Assembly: GCA_029204225.1 (NCBI GenBank)
Contig: CM055093.1
Span: 24,781,912 to 24,845,911, forward strand
Length of the DNA stretch: 64,000 bases
Source of the DNA: Diphasiastrum complanatum
Taxonomy: Eukaryota > Streptophyta > Lycopodiopsida > Lycopodiales > Lycopodiaceae
Direction of reading: 5' to 3'
Below, piece after piece: positions 1-12,428 of the stretch; the first letter of the stretch is position 1, and every line of letters starts with the position of its first letter. The notes under the pieces were generated by a model, which worked only from the letters and a program-made list of their open reading frames with translations, had not been told where the DNA came from and ran no database searches. The translations under genes were made by a program, and so were the position numbers.

Positions 1-83
1 GAAAAATTGCGAAGAGGATCTTATAGTACCTGCAGCAGACAAAAGATTATGGTCTTTGTTTTTATCGTAATGCAGGCTTTCAG

Positions 84-571
84 GTGAAGTCCTATAGCGA
101 TGCAAGATGGGCATTAATCAAAGATGACTCCAAGAGCATCTCAGGAGAATGCACCATAGTAGCATATGAAGCTGTTATTTGGATCAGCAGGAAGCAGACC
201 ACAACTGCCCAATCTTCTTTTGAGACAGAATATGTTGTTGCAGCCAAAATGGCTAGTGAGATGACATGGTTCAAACAGCTCTTGGATGGACTGGGATAGA
301 GCACCGACGAACCGTTGATTCTATATACATGGACAACACATCTGCTATTCATCTGATAAAAGATCTAGTGTTTCATTCCAGAATGAAACACATTGCTATC
401 AAGTATCACTTGATCAAAGATCTGGTGGAAAGGAACGAGCTGAAGACCATTTTTATTCCAACCAAGCAGATGGTGGCCAACATATTCACAAAACCCTTGG
501 ACAAGACTATGTTTGAAAGACAAAGAACGAGCTTGGGAATCAGAAAAATACCCGCTTTAAGAGGGAGCTGA
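84..571 (+). pseudogene. Ty1/copia RNase H fragment (3' end of pol)
   Basis: Two overlapping reading frames (84-299 and 266-571) together give the end of a copia polyprotein. The first has the YSDA-W start of RNase H, a degraded KSISGE block (family: DRKSTSG), WISRKQ and a SSFETEYV block. The second has YMDNTSAIHLI, an H-SRMKHI-IKYH block and the terminal IFTKPLD motif of copia RNase H. The family role is degrading the RNA strand during reverse transcription. A frameshift near 290 separates the halves, so the gene is dead. The rest of the element lies left of the window. A purine-rich tract and probable LTR follow directly, as expected for the last domain of a copia element. Confidence 0.88.
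556..568 (+). other. Polypurine tract of the left-edge copia element
   Basis: TTTAAGAGGGAGC lies just after the RNase H end and before a TG dinucleotide. Plus-strand priming tracts of copia elements occupy this place. The position and purine run support it; the exact LTR border is inferred. Confidence 0.55.
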
Positions 572-1290
572 AGAAATCTTAAGTTTCTATTTTAAAGCTT
601 TAGCATTTTTTCTTGCATTTTAGACTGCTGCATTTTTTGAACTAGATTCTGCACAGCCTGCATTTTTGAACTGTTTTGTCGCACAGTTTGCTCTTTTTGC
701 ATATTCCCAAAATAAGTCGACAGTTAGCCTATTTTAACTTAGTGTCAGTTTTTTAAAAAGACCTTCGCATTCCTCACTCAACCAAAGTGTGGAACATGTC
801 CGAAGTCACCGAAGTGTGACACCGAAGGATCGAGTAAGGATGACAAATTGTCTTACCAAGCCATGATAGTTGCCAATGACAGATCGGGTGCCAATGGGAG
901 TCTAAATGCAAACAAAAGGTTAGGACACATTATCGAGCAAGGACGAACTATCGAGACCTCAGTTTGACAAGCATGAAAATTTAAATCTTCACGCTAAGCC
1001 GTAAAGCGACATACAGGAGAGAGACATGGCTAACTTAAACCTCTTTTGTAGTAATCAGTAAATTTATCTTGTAATCTCATCTGACATGATATATGTATTG
1101 GATCATTGTGAGAAGAAAGATATAGATGTAACGAGCAGTAGCTAGTTGCAAGATACAGAGAAATAGCAGTAGCTAGTCTTAGTCGTGAGAGTGAACACCT
1201 CTCTTGCGCTGACGCGCTGATCTGGGAACAGACAACGCTCAAGAGAATTTTTGTTGTATACTTAATTTTGAAAATATAGACAAGTTGTAG
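569..1290 (+). repeat. Probable 3' LTR of the left-edge copia element, right border uncertain
   Basis: Noncoding DNA begins with TG immediately after a purine tract and shows no supported ORF. It contains short repeats such as two GTAGCTAGT words near 1140 and 1160 and CCGAAG words near 800-830. No second LTR is available for comparison, so the right end is a guess. Confidence 0.35.
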
Positions 1291-2067
1291 CACTCTGCTC
1301 TATCATGTGCGTCATGTGTGCAATATCCTCTTTTGTCTGCTTCCTCGACATCATACCAATTCGGATGCTTATCCAATTCCCTTGGATTCTTGGTTTTGTC
1401 TTGCATCTGTCGCTCTTCTGTCATAAGTGCCGATCCATGTTGTTTGACCAATTTGATGAAGAAAATTACAATTCTGTCATAAACAATCTAGACAAATTTT
1501 CATTCAAATTTGGCCAAGACAAGTCAACTCCATTGAATTTTGCTTATGCCAGTTTGGATTTTAAATGAAATTTACTTTCGGAAACTAGTAAACTATAACC
1601 GGCCATGTATACGCCTGAAGCATTGATACAGGAGAATGTATATGTATTCCAAAGTCGAACCATGGAAATAACAATTCTGCCATTTTGATTCCTTGTAGAA
1701 AACCATTGTTGACATTACTCAATCAAATATTTATCTTGTTAAAACCCACCAAGCAATGCAAACTTCCAAAGAAATTGATATAGATTGCTGGCATATTTAA
1801 AAATCAGTTTTCAATAGAGTGTTGATTGATTGAGAGAACATTTCCAATCATTATTCATGTCCATATTTTCCAAATATACATGCGAATAGATGCTGGCAGT
1901 TGAGTTCTAGAGAATCCATAGAGATAAGGTTCTCCAACAGAAGCCACTTTAAGCTCTTGTAAAATGGATCCATGAGGCGTTGAACAATAATCCATGAGGC
2001 GAGTAGGATTTCCATGGATTAATGAGATCTCTTCATTGCAGACAATATCCTTGTTGAATACCTCACA
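1291..2067. other. Spacer without supported gene
   Basis: Short overlapping frames on both strands show no family motif. Base composition is AT-rich. It may be decayed retroelement sequence continuous with the minus-strand gag relic further right. Confidence 0.4.
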
Positions 2068-2396
2068 CTAAATTAGATTGTCGTCTAAAATAAAAATATT
2101 TTCAAAAGCTCCCATATCAATTTGACAAGGTTCATAGTTCAGATTCTTATAATAACTACCCAATTCCAAGACATGGAATGTCGGTGCCATATAGTCCTCA
2201 TTCTGAAAGTTTGGTGAATGCCGTGATTGAGTTTCTTTGAGCAAAGAAATATTCTCAATTTGACAGCCCATAGTCACTTGTCCATTGATCAGATTAAGAC
2301 ATTGATGTAGGTCATGTTCCTAACTTTGATGGTTGAAGTGAGACTCAAAAGGATGTTCAATAAGAAGTTGGGCCTTGTCTGGAACGTTAGGTTGCT

Positions 2397-3282
2397 CTAA
2401 TTGGCAATCGACTGCATCTGAAATTTGTGCTTCAACTTACCAACGTGTGCTTTGGCAACATCATTCTCTTGATCAAATTTTGCATCCAAAAATAAACCTT
2501 GATCCTCATTGTCTTGGTTAAGACGTTCACTATCTGTGAATGCTCTTTGATCTGAGTCCAAATTTTCTCTATCTATCCTTGCATCTTGATCTGAATCTTG
2601 ACTTTTGTCCACCATGACTGAACACGTCTTTGGAAACCCGATGAAGCAAAGAAAACCATACTATTGTCACCAATACATCCACTATAGTAGAAGTTATAAT
2701 CCAAATCTTCTAGTCAATTATCTACATTCATATGGTGTGTAGATAAGTGCTCCAGAGCAAGTGCACGATCCATCGTATCGTGTAACTCCATAATACGGTT
2801 TGTATAAATGGATCCAGAAATTGTTGGTTGAAGCACATTTCTAATAGGAGTTTGAAGAGAATTTAAATAGTAGTCCAAGCATTTTCTATACTCAGATTTT
2901 GTCTTTGGAACCAATGCCAAAAATTGTTGATTAATTGATATACAGATCTAGTTTGCTTGAGCGATTCAAATGATTTCATGTAGAATCTTGTAAAACTGTC
3001 AATGCAAGAAATTTTGAAGTTACTCCAAAGCTTTCTGATTAGATGTGCTTGAGTATCCCACCATGCTCGAACTTGTCCGGGAAAGCACAATGAAGCAAAA
3101 TAGATTTTATCCTCTTCAGAATAATGGCGATGACAAAAATAAACTTCTAATTTAGTCGACCAGTCATCAATGCTGATTAAACTTGGTTGTTTGTCAAATG
3201 TAAAGCCATAAAGAGCAAATTTAGATTGCATTTCGCCAATGGATGGAAGTTGAATGTTTTCACTATAACGGTAATCCATCAT
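2397..3282 (-). pseudogene. Decayed LTR-retrotransposon gag
   Basis: The minus-strand frame from 3282 to 2863 has the retrotransposon gag core: W at the start of a helix, then HYSEEDKIYFASLCF and RAWWDTQA, the usual site where gag proteins carry a paired tryptophan. The next frame (2920-2714) continues with RALALEHLS, a common gag end block. A third frame (2615-2397) encodes a low-complexity acidic stretch with repeated DSDQ and DQEN words. Two frame breaks make it non-functional. No protease, RT or zinc knuckle could be followed downstream. It resembles Ty3/gypsy gag more than copia gag, but the class is uncertain. Confidence 0.65.
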
Positions 3283-3289
3283 TAATGGC

Positions 3290-3840
3290 TAATGAGACTT
3301 GTGGGCTATGAATTCACCGACTGAAATTCATTCAGAAATGTATTTTATAGGCTGGTAAAATGCTCTTCTCCACCCTCTTAAAAATTTTGAGTCCTCGAAG
3401 AATAAAGTGGTTGTGAATGGAAAGTGTAACAAATTAGAATTAAGTAGCAGTTGTGTTCAATTTGTCACCATGAACAATTTTGCTTTTTACAGCGTCGAAT
3501 TCTGAGCTCAAACAGAAAAATTATGGAGCTTCGAAAATAACTAATGAAAACACGTAAAATCTGACTCAAGAAAGAGGTTCTTAAAACAAATAAATGAAAG
3601 TAGTAATTGCAAAATTTTAATAGCTTCTCAGTGTCAGACTCGTTTTTTTTATCATTTTTTGTTTTTACTCCACTGAAATTCGAACTCAAACAAAGAAGTT
3701 ACGGAAGTTTAAAAAAAAACTAGTAAAATGGGTTATATACAACTTAGAAGGGGGTAATAAAAAAAATTTACAAAATGAAATGGATAACACTTTGAAATCC
3801 ATGAAACATTTTAGTGCTCTTAGAATAAGAAAAGGAATCA
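3290..3840. other. AT-rich spacer, nothing recognised
   Basis: Many short A and T runs and no supported frame. It lies between the gag relic and the tail of the copia RT pseudogene. Confidence 0.4.
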
Positions 3841-3899
3841 TGAAAATCTTAAAAATTTACGGCAAAAAAAAATTTTAACGGCTGCTAATTTGATGTTAA

Positions 3900-4004
3900 T
3901 GTCTTGTATTTCTACTCGGTTGAAGATAAAGAAATTGTGTCTTGCTTTTTGGAAAGCCAAGACACTATGCCATTGCAAAGAAAAGTACAAAAGGACTTGT
4001 GGAC
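3900..4004 (-). pseudogene. Continuation of the split copia RT/RNase H pseudogene
   Basis: Reading the minus strand across the 4005-8314 insertion, and counting the duplicated TGGAC once, continues the DRKS motif of the 8315-9530 frame into a TS dipeptide, as in the conserved DRKSTSG block at the start of copia RNase H. A stop codon follows within about 12 codons, and similarity fades below about 3900. This is the short downstream stub of the host copia gene. Confidence 0.6.
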
Positions 4005-4075
4005 TGTGAAAAAAGTTGTACAAAAATTGCCAATTTAGGCCTCAAACTAGCTAGGAAATGTTGACAATTTTCACA
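4005..4075 (-). repeat. 3' LTR remnant (71 bp) with large internal deletion
   Basis: It joins the first 12 plus-strand bases of the other LTR (TGTGAAAAAAGT) directly to its last 59 bases (TGTACAAAAATTGCC onward). About 582 bp present in 7662-8314 are missing. Both LTR ends and the target duplication are intact, so the loss is internal to the LTR. Confidence 0.85.
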
Positions 4076-4088
4076 CTCCCTCTTCAAC
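4076..4088 (-). other. Polypurine tract
   Basis: The minus strand reads GTTGAAGAGGGAG directly before the LTR start TGTGAAAA. Confidence 0.8.
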
Positions 4089-4411
4089 TTAACTTGCTAG
4101 TTTTACAACACTACTTTGCTCCAACCTAAGAATGATCTCCATCATGATAATAGATCTCTTCTCAAGTGTTCTAATATGTACAGTATGAAGTACAACATAA
4201 TTGATATAGATAATAGTGTCCATATAGGATGCTTCACTATTTCTTACATCAATTTTACATAGAATGGTGAACAAGAAACATGTAAAAGAACATAGAATCA
4301 TAATGAAAGGATTCCTCCATGTATCCACCTTTGAATTCTCTGTAAAACGGCAGCAAACAAGTTGTAAGTGAAAGTAACCAACAAGTGTTTGCATGCCTCC
4401 TCCACATTTCT

Positions 4412-5680
4412 CTATGCCCATAGTGAATGCACCATGTATCTCCATGAATGAACCTCCATCACCACCTTGCCTTTGTAGATATCCAATCCATGAAAGCCCT
4501 TGAGTGAATGAATGCCAAAATGATGTGTTCTCTGCTCCATTTGAATGACAAAACCAAAACTTGAAATACTTGAAGTATCTCCACAAGATTTGCATACAAC
4601 CCTTGGTCCTACATTGTCAACAATTTGCCAATTTGCCAATACTAGGATGCTAGATCTTGAACTTTGCTCAAAAGTAAAAATATTGACCACTTCAATATCT
4701 TTCAAGAATTGAATGAATGCATGTACTTGATCATAAAAACCAGCAATTATGACTATTCCATATCCAAGATTCAAAGGATGAAAAAACATGGAACTAGTTT
4801 CATTGAATTTTGACAATTCCAACACATTGACATGACAATGTTCATACATGATATTAAAGAAGTAAGGTAGAGTAAAAGGACACTTCCTTGCTGCTCCAAG
4901 AATCTTACTTGAACCTTCCAAAATCTGTAAAAACATATCCAAAATGCTTTGCCCATGTGGCTCCCCTTTGATGCTTTTGACTAGCTTCCAATTGCTACTT
5001 GTCTCTTGGTGTTGATGAAGCAATTCAAGATTAGTATCTTGATCTTCCAATAAAACATCAAGAACTTTTCATTTATAAACATCTTCAGATCTGAACCTCT
5101 GAAGATACTCAAACACATGATTAACATCCCACGAGATCTCATCATTGCTTGATTTCAACCTTTCACTATAGTTAGTGAAAACAATGTCACCATCATAAAC
5201 CAAAAGATAGATTTCTACAATTCTATCCAACATGAAGTAGAGTAGATGAAGTTGAGTATCAAACCTAATCAAACCAGCCCATTTGAGTTCAAACCAAACC
5301 TCAATGAGCTCGCCAATGAGATCTTCCTTTTTTTGAAGAAATTGCCACTTGAGTTGCTCCATGTAGTCTTTTTCATCCAACCTTTTGCCATCTTGATCAT
5401 GCATGAACATTCCACCACAATCATAGCATCCTTTGAGTTGATGAATAGATGTAAGATCCATGCCTTGGATCTTCCCAAGAGTCACTCTTCCTTTGCCGTT
5501 TCCTTCACAAGGCTCCCTCTTAATGATCACACCACAAAGATTAGCAATCTCCCTCTTGATAGTTGCATCATAAGAAATGGAAGAATCTTGAACATTAGAA
5601 GCCATGAAAAGAATACATAGTACCTTCAACATAAGAATGATTGAAGTACTTTTTCTTGCCAAACCTAGACTTCTAATCAA
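4412..5680 (-). pseudogene. Unknown ORF at the usual pol position, split by one TGA
   Basis: Two frames (5680-5069 and 5050-4412) are in the same phase and separated by a single TGA at 5071-5069, so the sequence once coded about 420 residues. The N-terminus has basic residues followed by a hydrophobic run, SIILMLKVLCILFMAS, resembling a signal peptide or membrane anchor. There is a YDCGGMFMHD stretch, and later hydrophobic segments such as LGYGIVIIAGF. No RT, integrase or known envelope motif is seen. It lies between the protease region and the polypurine tract. An env-like or captured host protein is possible, but I do not assign a function. Confidence 0.5.
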
Positions 5681-5726
5681 TGATATAGGTAATAATAATT
5701 AACCCTCACTATCATTCCCAAAAGCA

Positions 5727-6629
5727 TCATTCAAGGTACATCCTACTTTGAACACTCTCACATTCATCTCTCCCTTTTGACTTGAGATCTTCCTCACCAA
5801 GTCTCATGATAGAACCTTTTGATCTACTTTCTTTATGAATACATGTGACACCACTTGTTGCACAAATGACTTTCTTGGACTCGTCACATAAAGATGCAAA
5901 AGAAACTTTTTCTTCAAACATGCTCAAAGCACCATCTTTTTCCAAATGAGTAAATGAGTCATTAGCAACAACCATTTCCAAAGAAGAGTTTTCATCACCT
6001 CCATTGATGAAGTTAGATCTCTTCTTACCTTTTCCATTTTTGCACTTGCCATGTAGTTCCACCGAAGAGCCACCAAGACATGGAAATCTATGAGTAGAAG
6101 AGTTCAAATATGATACTAATTTAGCACCACATGACTCCATTTGACTAGTAGGTAGCACTAGTCCATCTTCAAGATCCAATGGATCCAAAACATTGATCAT
6201 AGATTCACCAAAAGTTGCCAAGTTAGCACGACAATAACTATCTCCAAGAAGCTCATTAGATCTCAACCTAGATCTAGCATAAGGAAGCTCTCTAGACTTT
6301 GCATAAGATCTACCAATCTTACTGATGCTAGGAATTGACTTTTGAAAGTTGAGAGAACCACCAACATCCATTTCATTCCTCTTGTTGGACATAACAAATG
6401 CATCAAGCTTGTAAAGTCTACCTTGTCTATTGCCCCTAGAAATTAAGACATCTCCCTTAGTAGTGAAGCAAACATCTCCAACAAACTTTGTCTTGTACCA
6501 TTTCTTTAACATTTGACCAACACTTAGCAAATTCCTTGAAAGTGAAAGAATGTAAAGAACACCATCAAGCCTTGCATTCCTATTAGTAGAAAGACAAATA
6601 GGAATTGAGCCAATACCTTGATCATACAC
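5727..6629 (-). pseudogene. Protease C-terminal part followed by unrecognised coding sequence
   Basis: The first 75 residues finish the copia protease: GVLYILSLSRNLLSVGQML, then a FTTKGDVLISRGNRQGRLYKLD block. Normal copia elements continue here with the LWH-GH pre-integrase domain and integrase. This frame instead runs for about 220 more residues, rich in serine and charged residues and unlike any family I recognise (for example TFGESMINVLDPLDLEDG). It is separated from the upstream gag/protease frame by a shift near 6620. Either integrase and RT were replaced by foreign sequence, or the polyprotein diverged beyond recognition. I favour replacement. Confidence 0.6.
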
Positions 6630-7490
6630 TCACCACCATTTGGCATGTGAACCACTTTCTTGCTTCCAACATAAGAGATCAAAGAAGTAAAAAAACTCCT
6701 TGTGACTAGTCATGTGTGAACTAGATCCACTATCTATCCACCATGAATCCTTGTCACTTCCAGTTGACATTAGACTTGAAGAACACATCGTGAGAGAATC
6801 ACAAGAATCTAGATCCTCATTAGAAGTACAAAAGTCGTTTTGCTTACTACGTTCATTACTTTGCTTCTTATGACATTCAATTGCAAAATGACCTTTTATC
6901 CCACAATAAAAGCACTTGAACTTTGACTTATCTTTCTTTCTAAAAGAAGTAGAAGAGGAGGAGGAAGAGTGATCATCATGATCCGAGTTACCACCTTTGG
7001 ACCATTTCCCTTTGCCTTTACCTTTGCCTTTGACTTTGCCTTTTGTGAAGAAAACCTTTTCACCTCCACCTTGCAAGGATGCACCATCAAGCTTTGATTG
7101 CAACCTATGTTCTTCAGCCAATAAGATTTCTTGCAAGTCAACCACACTTGGCAAGACTCTTTGAATGGCAAAACTTTGCACAAAGTTAGCATGTTCATCT
7201 AGCAAACCATTCAACATAACCTGGACTATTTCACCATCTTTTATGCTTTCATCAATGCATGCTAGATCATCACTTAAGGACTTAACCCTCAAGACAAATG
7301 CATGAGCACTTTCACCCTCTCTTTGCCCACTAGACAATATTTGCCTCCTTATGGTCAATACCCTAGATGTGGACTTTGATTCAAAGCACTTCTTCAAGGC
7401 ATTCCATGCCTCACTTGCACAAGCCTCACAATCAACAAATGATTAGGTGTTCTGATCTGATCCAAAATAGCTTCTTCTCAGCCTCTAATC
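6630..7490 (-). pseudogene. Copia-type gag with zinc knuckle and protease start
   Basis: The main frame (7397-6630) matches the UBN2/copia gag pattern: FESKSTSRVLTIRRQIL, GESAHAFVLRVKSLSDDLA, then a basic linker of repeated GKGK units. It has a CCHC zinc knuckle, CFYCGIKGHFAIEC, near residue 165. After a serine-rich spacer, WWIDSGSSSHMT carries the DSG active-site triad of a copia aspartic protease. Upstream, around 7400-7490, gag-like sequence continues in another frame (EEAILDQI), so the N-terminus is frameshifted. The known role is forming the virus-like particle and binding RNA. It is probably dead, though the knuckle and the protease aspartate are preserved. Confidence 0.82.
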
Positions 7491-7649
7491 ATCAATAGAC
7501 CTGAAATATGCTTTTGACCACAAGTTCAACTCACAAAACAAAGGTTAGTAAGATATGATCGACAGTGCAATGCATAATCATGCTAGAACTTGATCAAACA
7601 TCCAAATATCGCCATAAATGAAAACCTTACTAAAAATAACAGCCAACTA
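7491..7649 (-). other. Leader of the 4005-8314 element
   Basis: Short noncoding leader between the primer site and the first gag-like sequence. No motif seen. Confidence 0.5.
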
Positions 7650-7661
7650 GCTCTGATACCA
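7650..7661 (-). other. Primer-binding site, tRNA-Met type
   Basis: The minus strand reads TGGTATCAGAGC immediately inside the 5' LTR. This is the usual initiator tRNA-Met primer site of plant LTR elements. Confidence 0.9.
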
Positions 7662-8314
7662 TGTGAAAAAAGTGGATCTTGAATGGATCCAAACTCCCAA
7701 GATACTTGGCTAAGATCTTTGCACAACAAGCTACAAAAGCTAGAAATGGCCAAGCATCCTAATGCTACCTTTGATACACATGAACTTGACAAAGCATTCA
7801 AGAGACAAAAGAAACTAATAAAAGGTACTGATTGCAGCCAAAAACAACATCATATCAGCCTACAATAGCAGTCTACCACTTTTGGAAACCTCCTAAGATC
7901 ATACACAAAAGCTTGAAGACAATACACAAAGCAATGCTCTCAATGGAGGAAGAAACTGTGACAATGATCTATTGATCTCTCTCAACAATACAATAAGTTT
8001 TTCCAACCTATTCTCCACAAATTTCAGCCTAATATAGGTGAGAGAGATGACTCTCTCTCCTCTCTCTAGAACTTAGGACCCAATTTTAGGACACCAGTAG
8101 CCTAAAATAGCCAATTTTGTCCTATATGTCCAAATAACATGATTTTGGTGTCATTTTGAAGGTCCTGAAGTTTGAGACTTCTTCAATATGAAATATATAC
8201 TAAAATAAAGTATCTAGGCCTCTTTCGCACGTGTGAAAGGTTAAACCCAAAACTATGTACAAAAATTGCCAATTTAGGCCTCAAACTAGCTAGGAAATGT
8301 TGACAATTTTCACA
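7662..8314 (-). repeat. 5' LTR (653 bp) of the 4005-8314 element
   Basis: Terminal inverted TGTGAAAA/TTTTCACA ends are visible. The primer site abuts the inner end. The outermost 59 bp reappear at the far end of the element (4017-4075). It contains a CACGTG core near 8229 and a CT-rich tract near 8040-8070. Confidence 0.88.
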
Positions 8315-9530
8315 TGGACTTCCTATCCACCTCATCACCTGCAAAATCAGCATCTAAATATGCCCTCAAAGCAAGGTTAGATCCATGATACAAAATGCCA
8401 AAGTTCTTGGTGGCCGAGATATACCTCAACACCCTTTTTGCATTTTTCCAATGACAAACCAATGGATTTTGCATAGATTGGCTTAGCTTACCTACACTAA
8501 AACTTAGATTAGGTCTAGTTATAGTAAGATAGATTAGAGAGCCTACAAGTCTTCTATATAGTGTGATGTCCTCAAAGGATGCTTCATCATCACCATTAGA
8601 GACTTTCACATTTTGCTCCATAGGAGTATCTACTCCTTTACAATCTTTCATTTCAAATTTATCTAAGATAGAAGAAGCATATTTGGATTGACAAATAAAA
8701 CTCAAACCTTTGCCTCTTAATACTTCTATTCCTAGTATGAAATGAAGAACACCAAGATCCACCATCTTAAACTCTTTAAACAATGCTATTTTCAATTCTT
8801 GTATACCATCATGAACATTTCCACTAAGGATAATGTCATCTACATACAAAATAAGAATGGTGACTTTACCATCATTAAATATTAAGTACAAAGAAGGATC
8901 ATAAGCACTTACAACAAAATTAAGAGTTTAAGAAAGCATTCAACCTATAGTACCAACCTCTAGGTGCTTGCTTAAGCCCATAAATGTTTCTTAGCAACAA
9001 TCATACTTTTCCTTCTTGATCTTCTTTGATGAAGCCCTCAGGTTGCCTCATAAAGATCTCCTCTTCCAAATATCCATTTAGAAAGGCATTAGTCACACCA
9101 AGTTGAAATAGACGCCGATTGAAAGTAGTTGCAAGAGAAATGATCAACCTTATAGAAACTAGTTTAGCAACAGGAGCAAAAGTTTCATCAAAGTCTACTC
9201 CCTTGGTTTGCAAGAACCCCTTTGCCACTAGCCTTGCCTTATATTTATTGATGCTTCCATCTTGGTTGTACTTCAATCTATAGATCCATTTGCACTCAAG
9301 TGGTCTTCTTCCATGAGGAAGATCCAAAAGCTTCCATGTATGATTCTCCATAAGAGCATCATACTCCTTTTGCGTGGCATCCCTCCATTCTTGTGACTCC
9401 ATAGCATCTTCAAAGCAACTCAGCTCATCAAACGTAGATGTTAGAAAAGTATAAGAGGTAAGTGAATGAAGATCTTCCCTTTGTTCACCTTTGTCAGCAT
9501 ACGATGCATTTGGGTGCTTGTGAAGGATTT
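8315..9530 (-). pseudogene. Ty1/copia reverse transcriptase pseudogene, interrupted
   Basis: The minus strand from 9402 reads the classic copia RT start: W-DA-QKEYDALMENHTW, then PLECKWIYRLKYNQDGSI and YKARLVAKGF. It continues through FAPVAKLVSIRLIISLA and TNAFLNGYLEEEIFMRQPEGF to 9001. A break near 8900-9000 follows. The second part (8891-8315) has ILYVDDIILSG with the catalytic YVDD box, LGVLHFILGIEV, and ends at DRKS. The LTR element at 4005-8314 interrupts it there. Upstream to about 9530 a weak frame continues (HPNASYADKGE). Integrase, gag and protease of this copy are missing; a long GA microsatellite lies close upstream. Confidence 0.9.
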
Positions 9531-9738
9531 TGGAAAACAGTAAAAAAAAACTTTGAAGAAATTGAAAAATAAAATTTTAGGGCACTGAGTAAAGGGAATG
9601 GCAAAGAATATTCTTGGGAAGATTTGCAATAAAATATCCTACGAAATATTCCGGGAGGACACAAGAGGGCTGCTAGGCCCCGAAGCAGAGGGAGAGAGGG
9701 GGTGAGAGTAGGTAAGAAGGCCATAGGGAGAGGGGCGT

Positions 9739-10828
<1,090 letters not shown>

Positions 10829-11680
10829 TGTGAAATTTCAGAGAAATAAAGACCAAGAATGGATCTAGATCAAATCCTCAAGAGGTGTTGGAAGCTAGAT
10901 TACTTGATCTACTAATCAACCAATGATTAGATCTAGAATTAGATCAATTGCCCATCAAAAATCTAGCAAGAACAACAAGCAAATGATTAAACTTGAGACC
11001 TATTGCCTTCACACGTGTGAAGAACGGTTTTGTATGGACTTACAGCAGAGAGTGAAGTACACAAGTGTTAGAAAGCAATAGAACCACAAAATCACAACAT
11101 AAATATGAAAATACTCAAGATATGCCTCCAAAACCAAGATCTTGCTTCATTGATTATCTCAAAGTGGATCCATCATGGATTAAATACAAACATCATCATA
11201 CTCTTTCCAGCACGTGTGAGACAGGTCATAGTACTTATCCATATCCACTTTGGCTAAGATTTCATTAATTTTCCATATCATCATTGGTGGCTAGTGTTGA
11301 CCTTGTAGATTCCTACAAACTAGGAGATAGGTCCTACAATCTAGGAGATTTGACTTTTGACTTGTATGAAAACTATATGCAATGGATCTGAAATTTCTAT
11401 ATGATATTTCACACGTGGGAGACCACTCCTACCCATGTGATATAGCATTTTCTACCACTAAAATGGTGCCAAGTGGCATAATACTACTAAAGTAGTTTTT
11501 GGCCAATTTAGCCACTAGTTTCCAAATTAAATGATATGTACAACCTATGTGATCTATCTAAATGACTTAGGCATAGATTTCACATGTGGGAATAGGCTCC
11601 ATGCATGTCTAATGATGATAGGTACAAGTCATTATGGTATTTGCAAGATTTAACCAAGTTAGCTTTTGCCAATTTTAACA
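10829..11680 (-). repeat. 3' LTR (852 bp) of the 10829-25287 element
   Basis: Same sequence as 24421-25287 with small differences, including a missing CT-rich stretch near 11203. It contains the palindrome TTCACACGTGTGAA at 11008-11021 and further CACGTG or CACATG cores near 11211, 11412 and 11581. Confidence 0.92.
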
Positions 11681-11694
11681 CTCCTCCTCAAAAC
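11681..11694 (-). other. Polypurine tract
   Basis: The minus strand reads GTTTTGAGGAGGAG directly before the LTR start TGTTAAAA. Confidence 0.85.
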
Positions 11695-11797
11695 TAACTT
11701 GATACATCTATGGTACATCTATTTACAACACTTAAGGCTGATCATTGCAGGTTCATAGGTGTGAAGATCAGCCAATGAGCTTGATGAAGATCCAAGA

Positions 11798-12428
11798 TCA
11801 CCATATCCATGATAGTGCCTCCTTGATGTTGACTTCTTTGATGAAATTGAGAGCTTTGCACCACTCGATCACTTTTTCCATTGATTTGTTCCATCCTTGA
11901 AACATATGGTTGATCCAAAAGATCCTCCTCCTTAAAAATAGCTGCAATTTTATGAGAAAATAAAGAGTCCTTCTTGACTCATAAGGATCACAAAGATCCA
12001 ACATCATGTTACCAAGATCTCGAGAATTAGGCTCATCAACATTGGCAAGACTATGCATGCTATAATAGCCAAGAGTTTGCATCATATCTTCATGCTTGAT
12101 TTCCATGCTAATCTCAGATCTAATGAGGCTAAATACTTCATTATGTAGATAAGTGTCCTTAGAGGATGATTCACTTACTCTCATAAAGAGTTTACAATTT
12201 GCCTCAATACATGAAAAAAGACAAATTTTCACACTATGAGTGAACAAATCACTCTTGCTCTTGCAAGACTCAAGAGCATACATTTGATGAAATAAACATT
12301 TGCTTTCTAATTGATCTAAAATCAATTTCAAATCATTAAGCACATCAACTATGTTCTCAAGAGAGACATCATACTCAACTGGTATTGCTTTACTCCAACT
12401 TTGAGTTGCAAAAGTCTCACTAAAGCAA
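11798..12428 (-). pseudogene. Unknown coding module, second copy
   Basis: An uninterrupted minus-strand frame of about 210 residues continues in phase from 21188 once the gypsy element and one AGCAA are removed (SIC then FSETFATQSW). Its blocks FSETFATQSWSKAIPVEYD and CKLFMRVSESSSKDTYLHNEV correspond to FEEIFVSQMWIKAILVECD and CKLLMRIS-DTYIHKQV of the first module. The part ending in RRRIFWINHMFQGWNK resembles PRRISRDMVEIIWLTFQGK of that module. It ends about 100 bp before the polypurine tract, the place where other LTR elements have RNase H. Function is unknown; a structural or captured protein is possible. Confidence 0.55.

Larger units (their letters stand above)
4005..8314 (-). mobile_element. 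Non-autonomous LTR retrotransposon inserted in a copia RT gene
   Basis: Element on the minus strand, bounded by direct repeats TGGAC at 4000-4004 and 8315-8319. The 5' LTR is 7662-8314, starting TGTGAAAATT and ending TTTTTTCACA on the minus strand. A tRNA-Met type primer site touches its inner end and a polypurine tract abuts the 3' LTR. The interior encodes a copia-type gag with zinc knuckle, the start of an aspartic protease, then about 2.3 kb of unrecognised coding sequence. No integrase or reverse transcriptase motif is visible, so mobility would need enzymes supplied by another element. It interrupts the copia RT frame exactly at its DRKS motif. Confidence 0.85.

Noticed and set aside
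1239-1568. Overlapping frames on both strands
   Set aside because: No family motif in either; base composition alone can give such lengths.
5246-5620. Plus-strand frame of 124 codons
   Set aside because: It is antisense to the unknown minus-strand ORF, whose phase and context are better.
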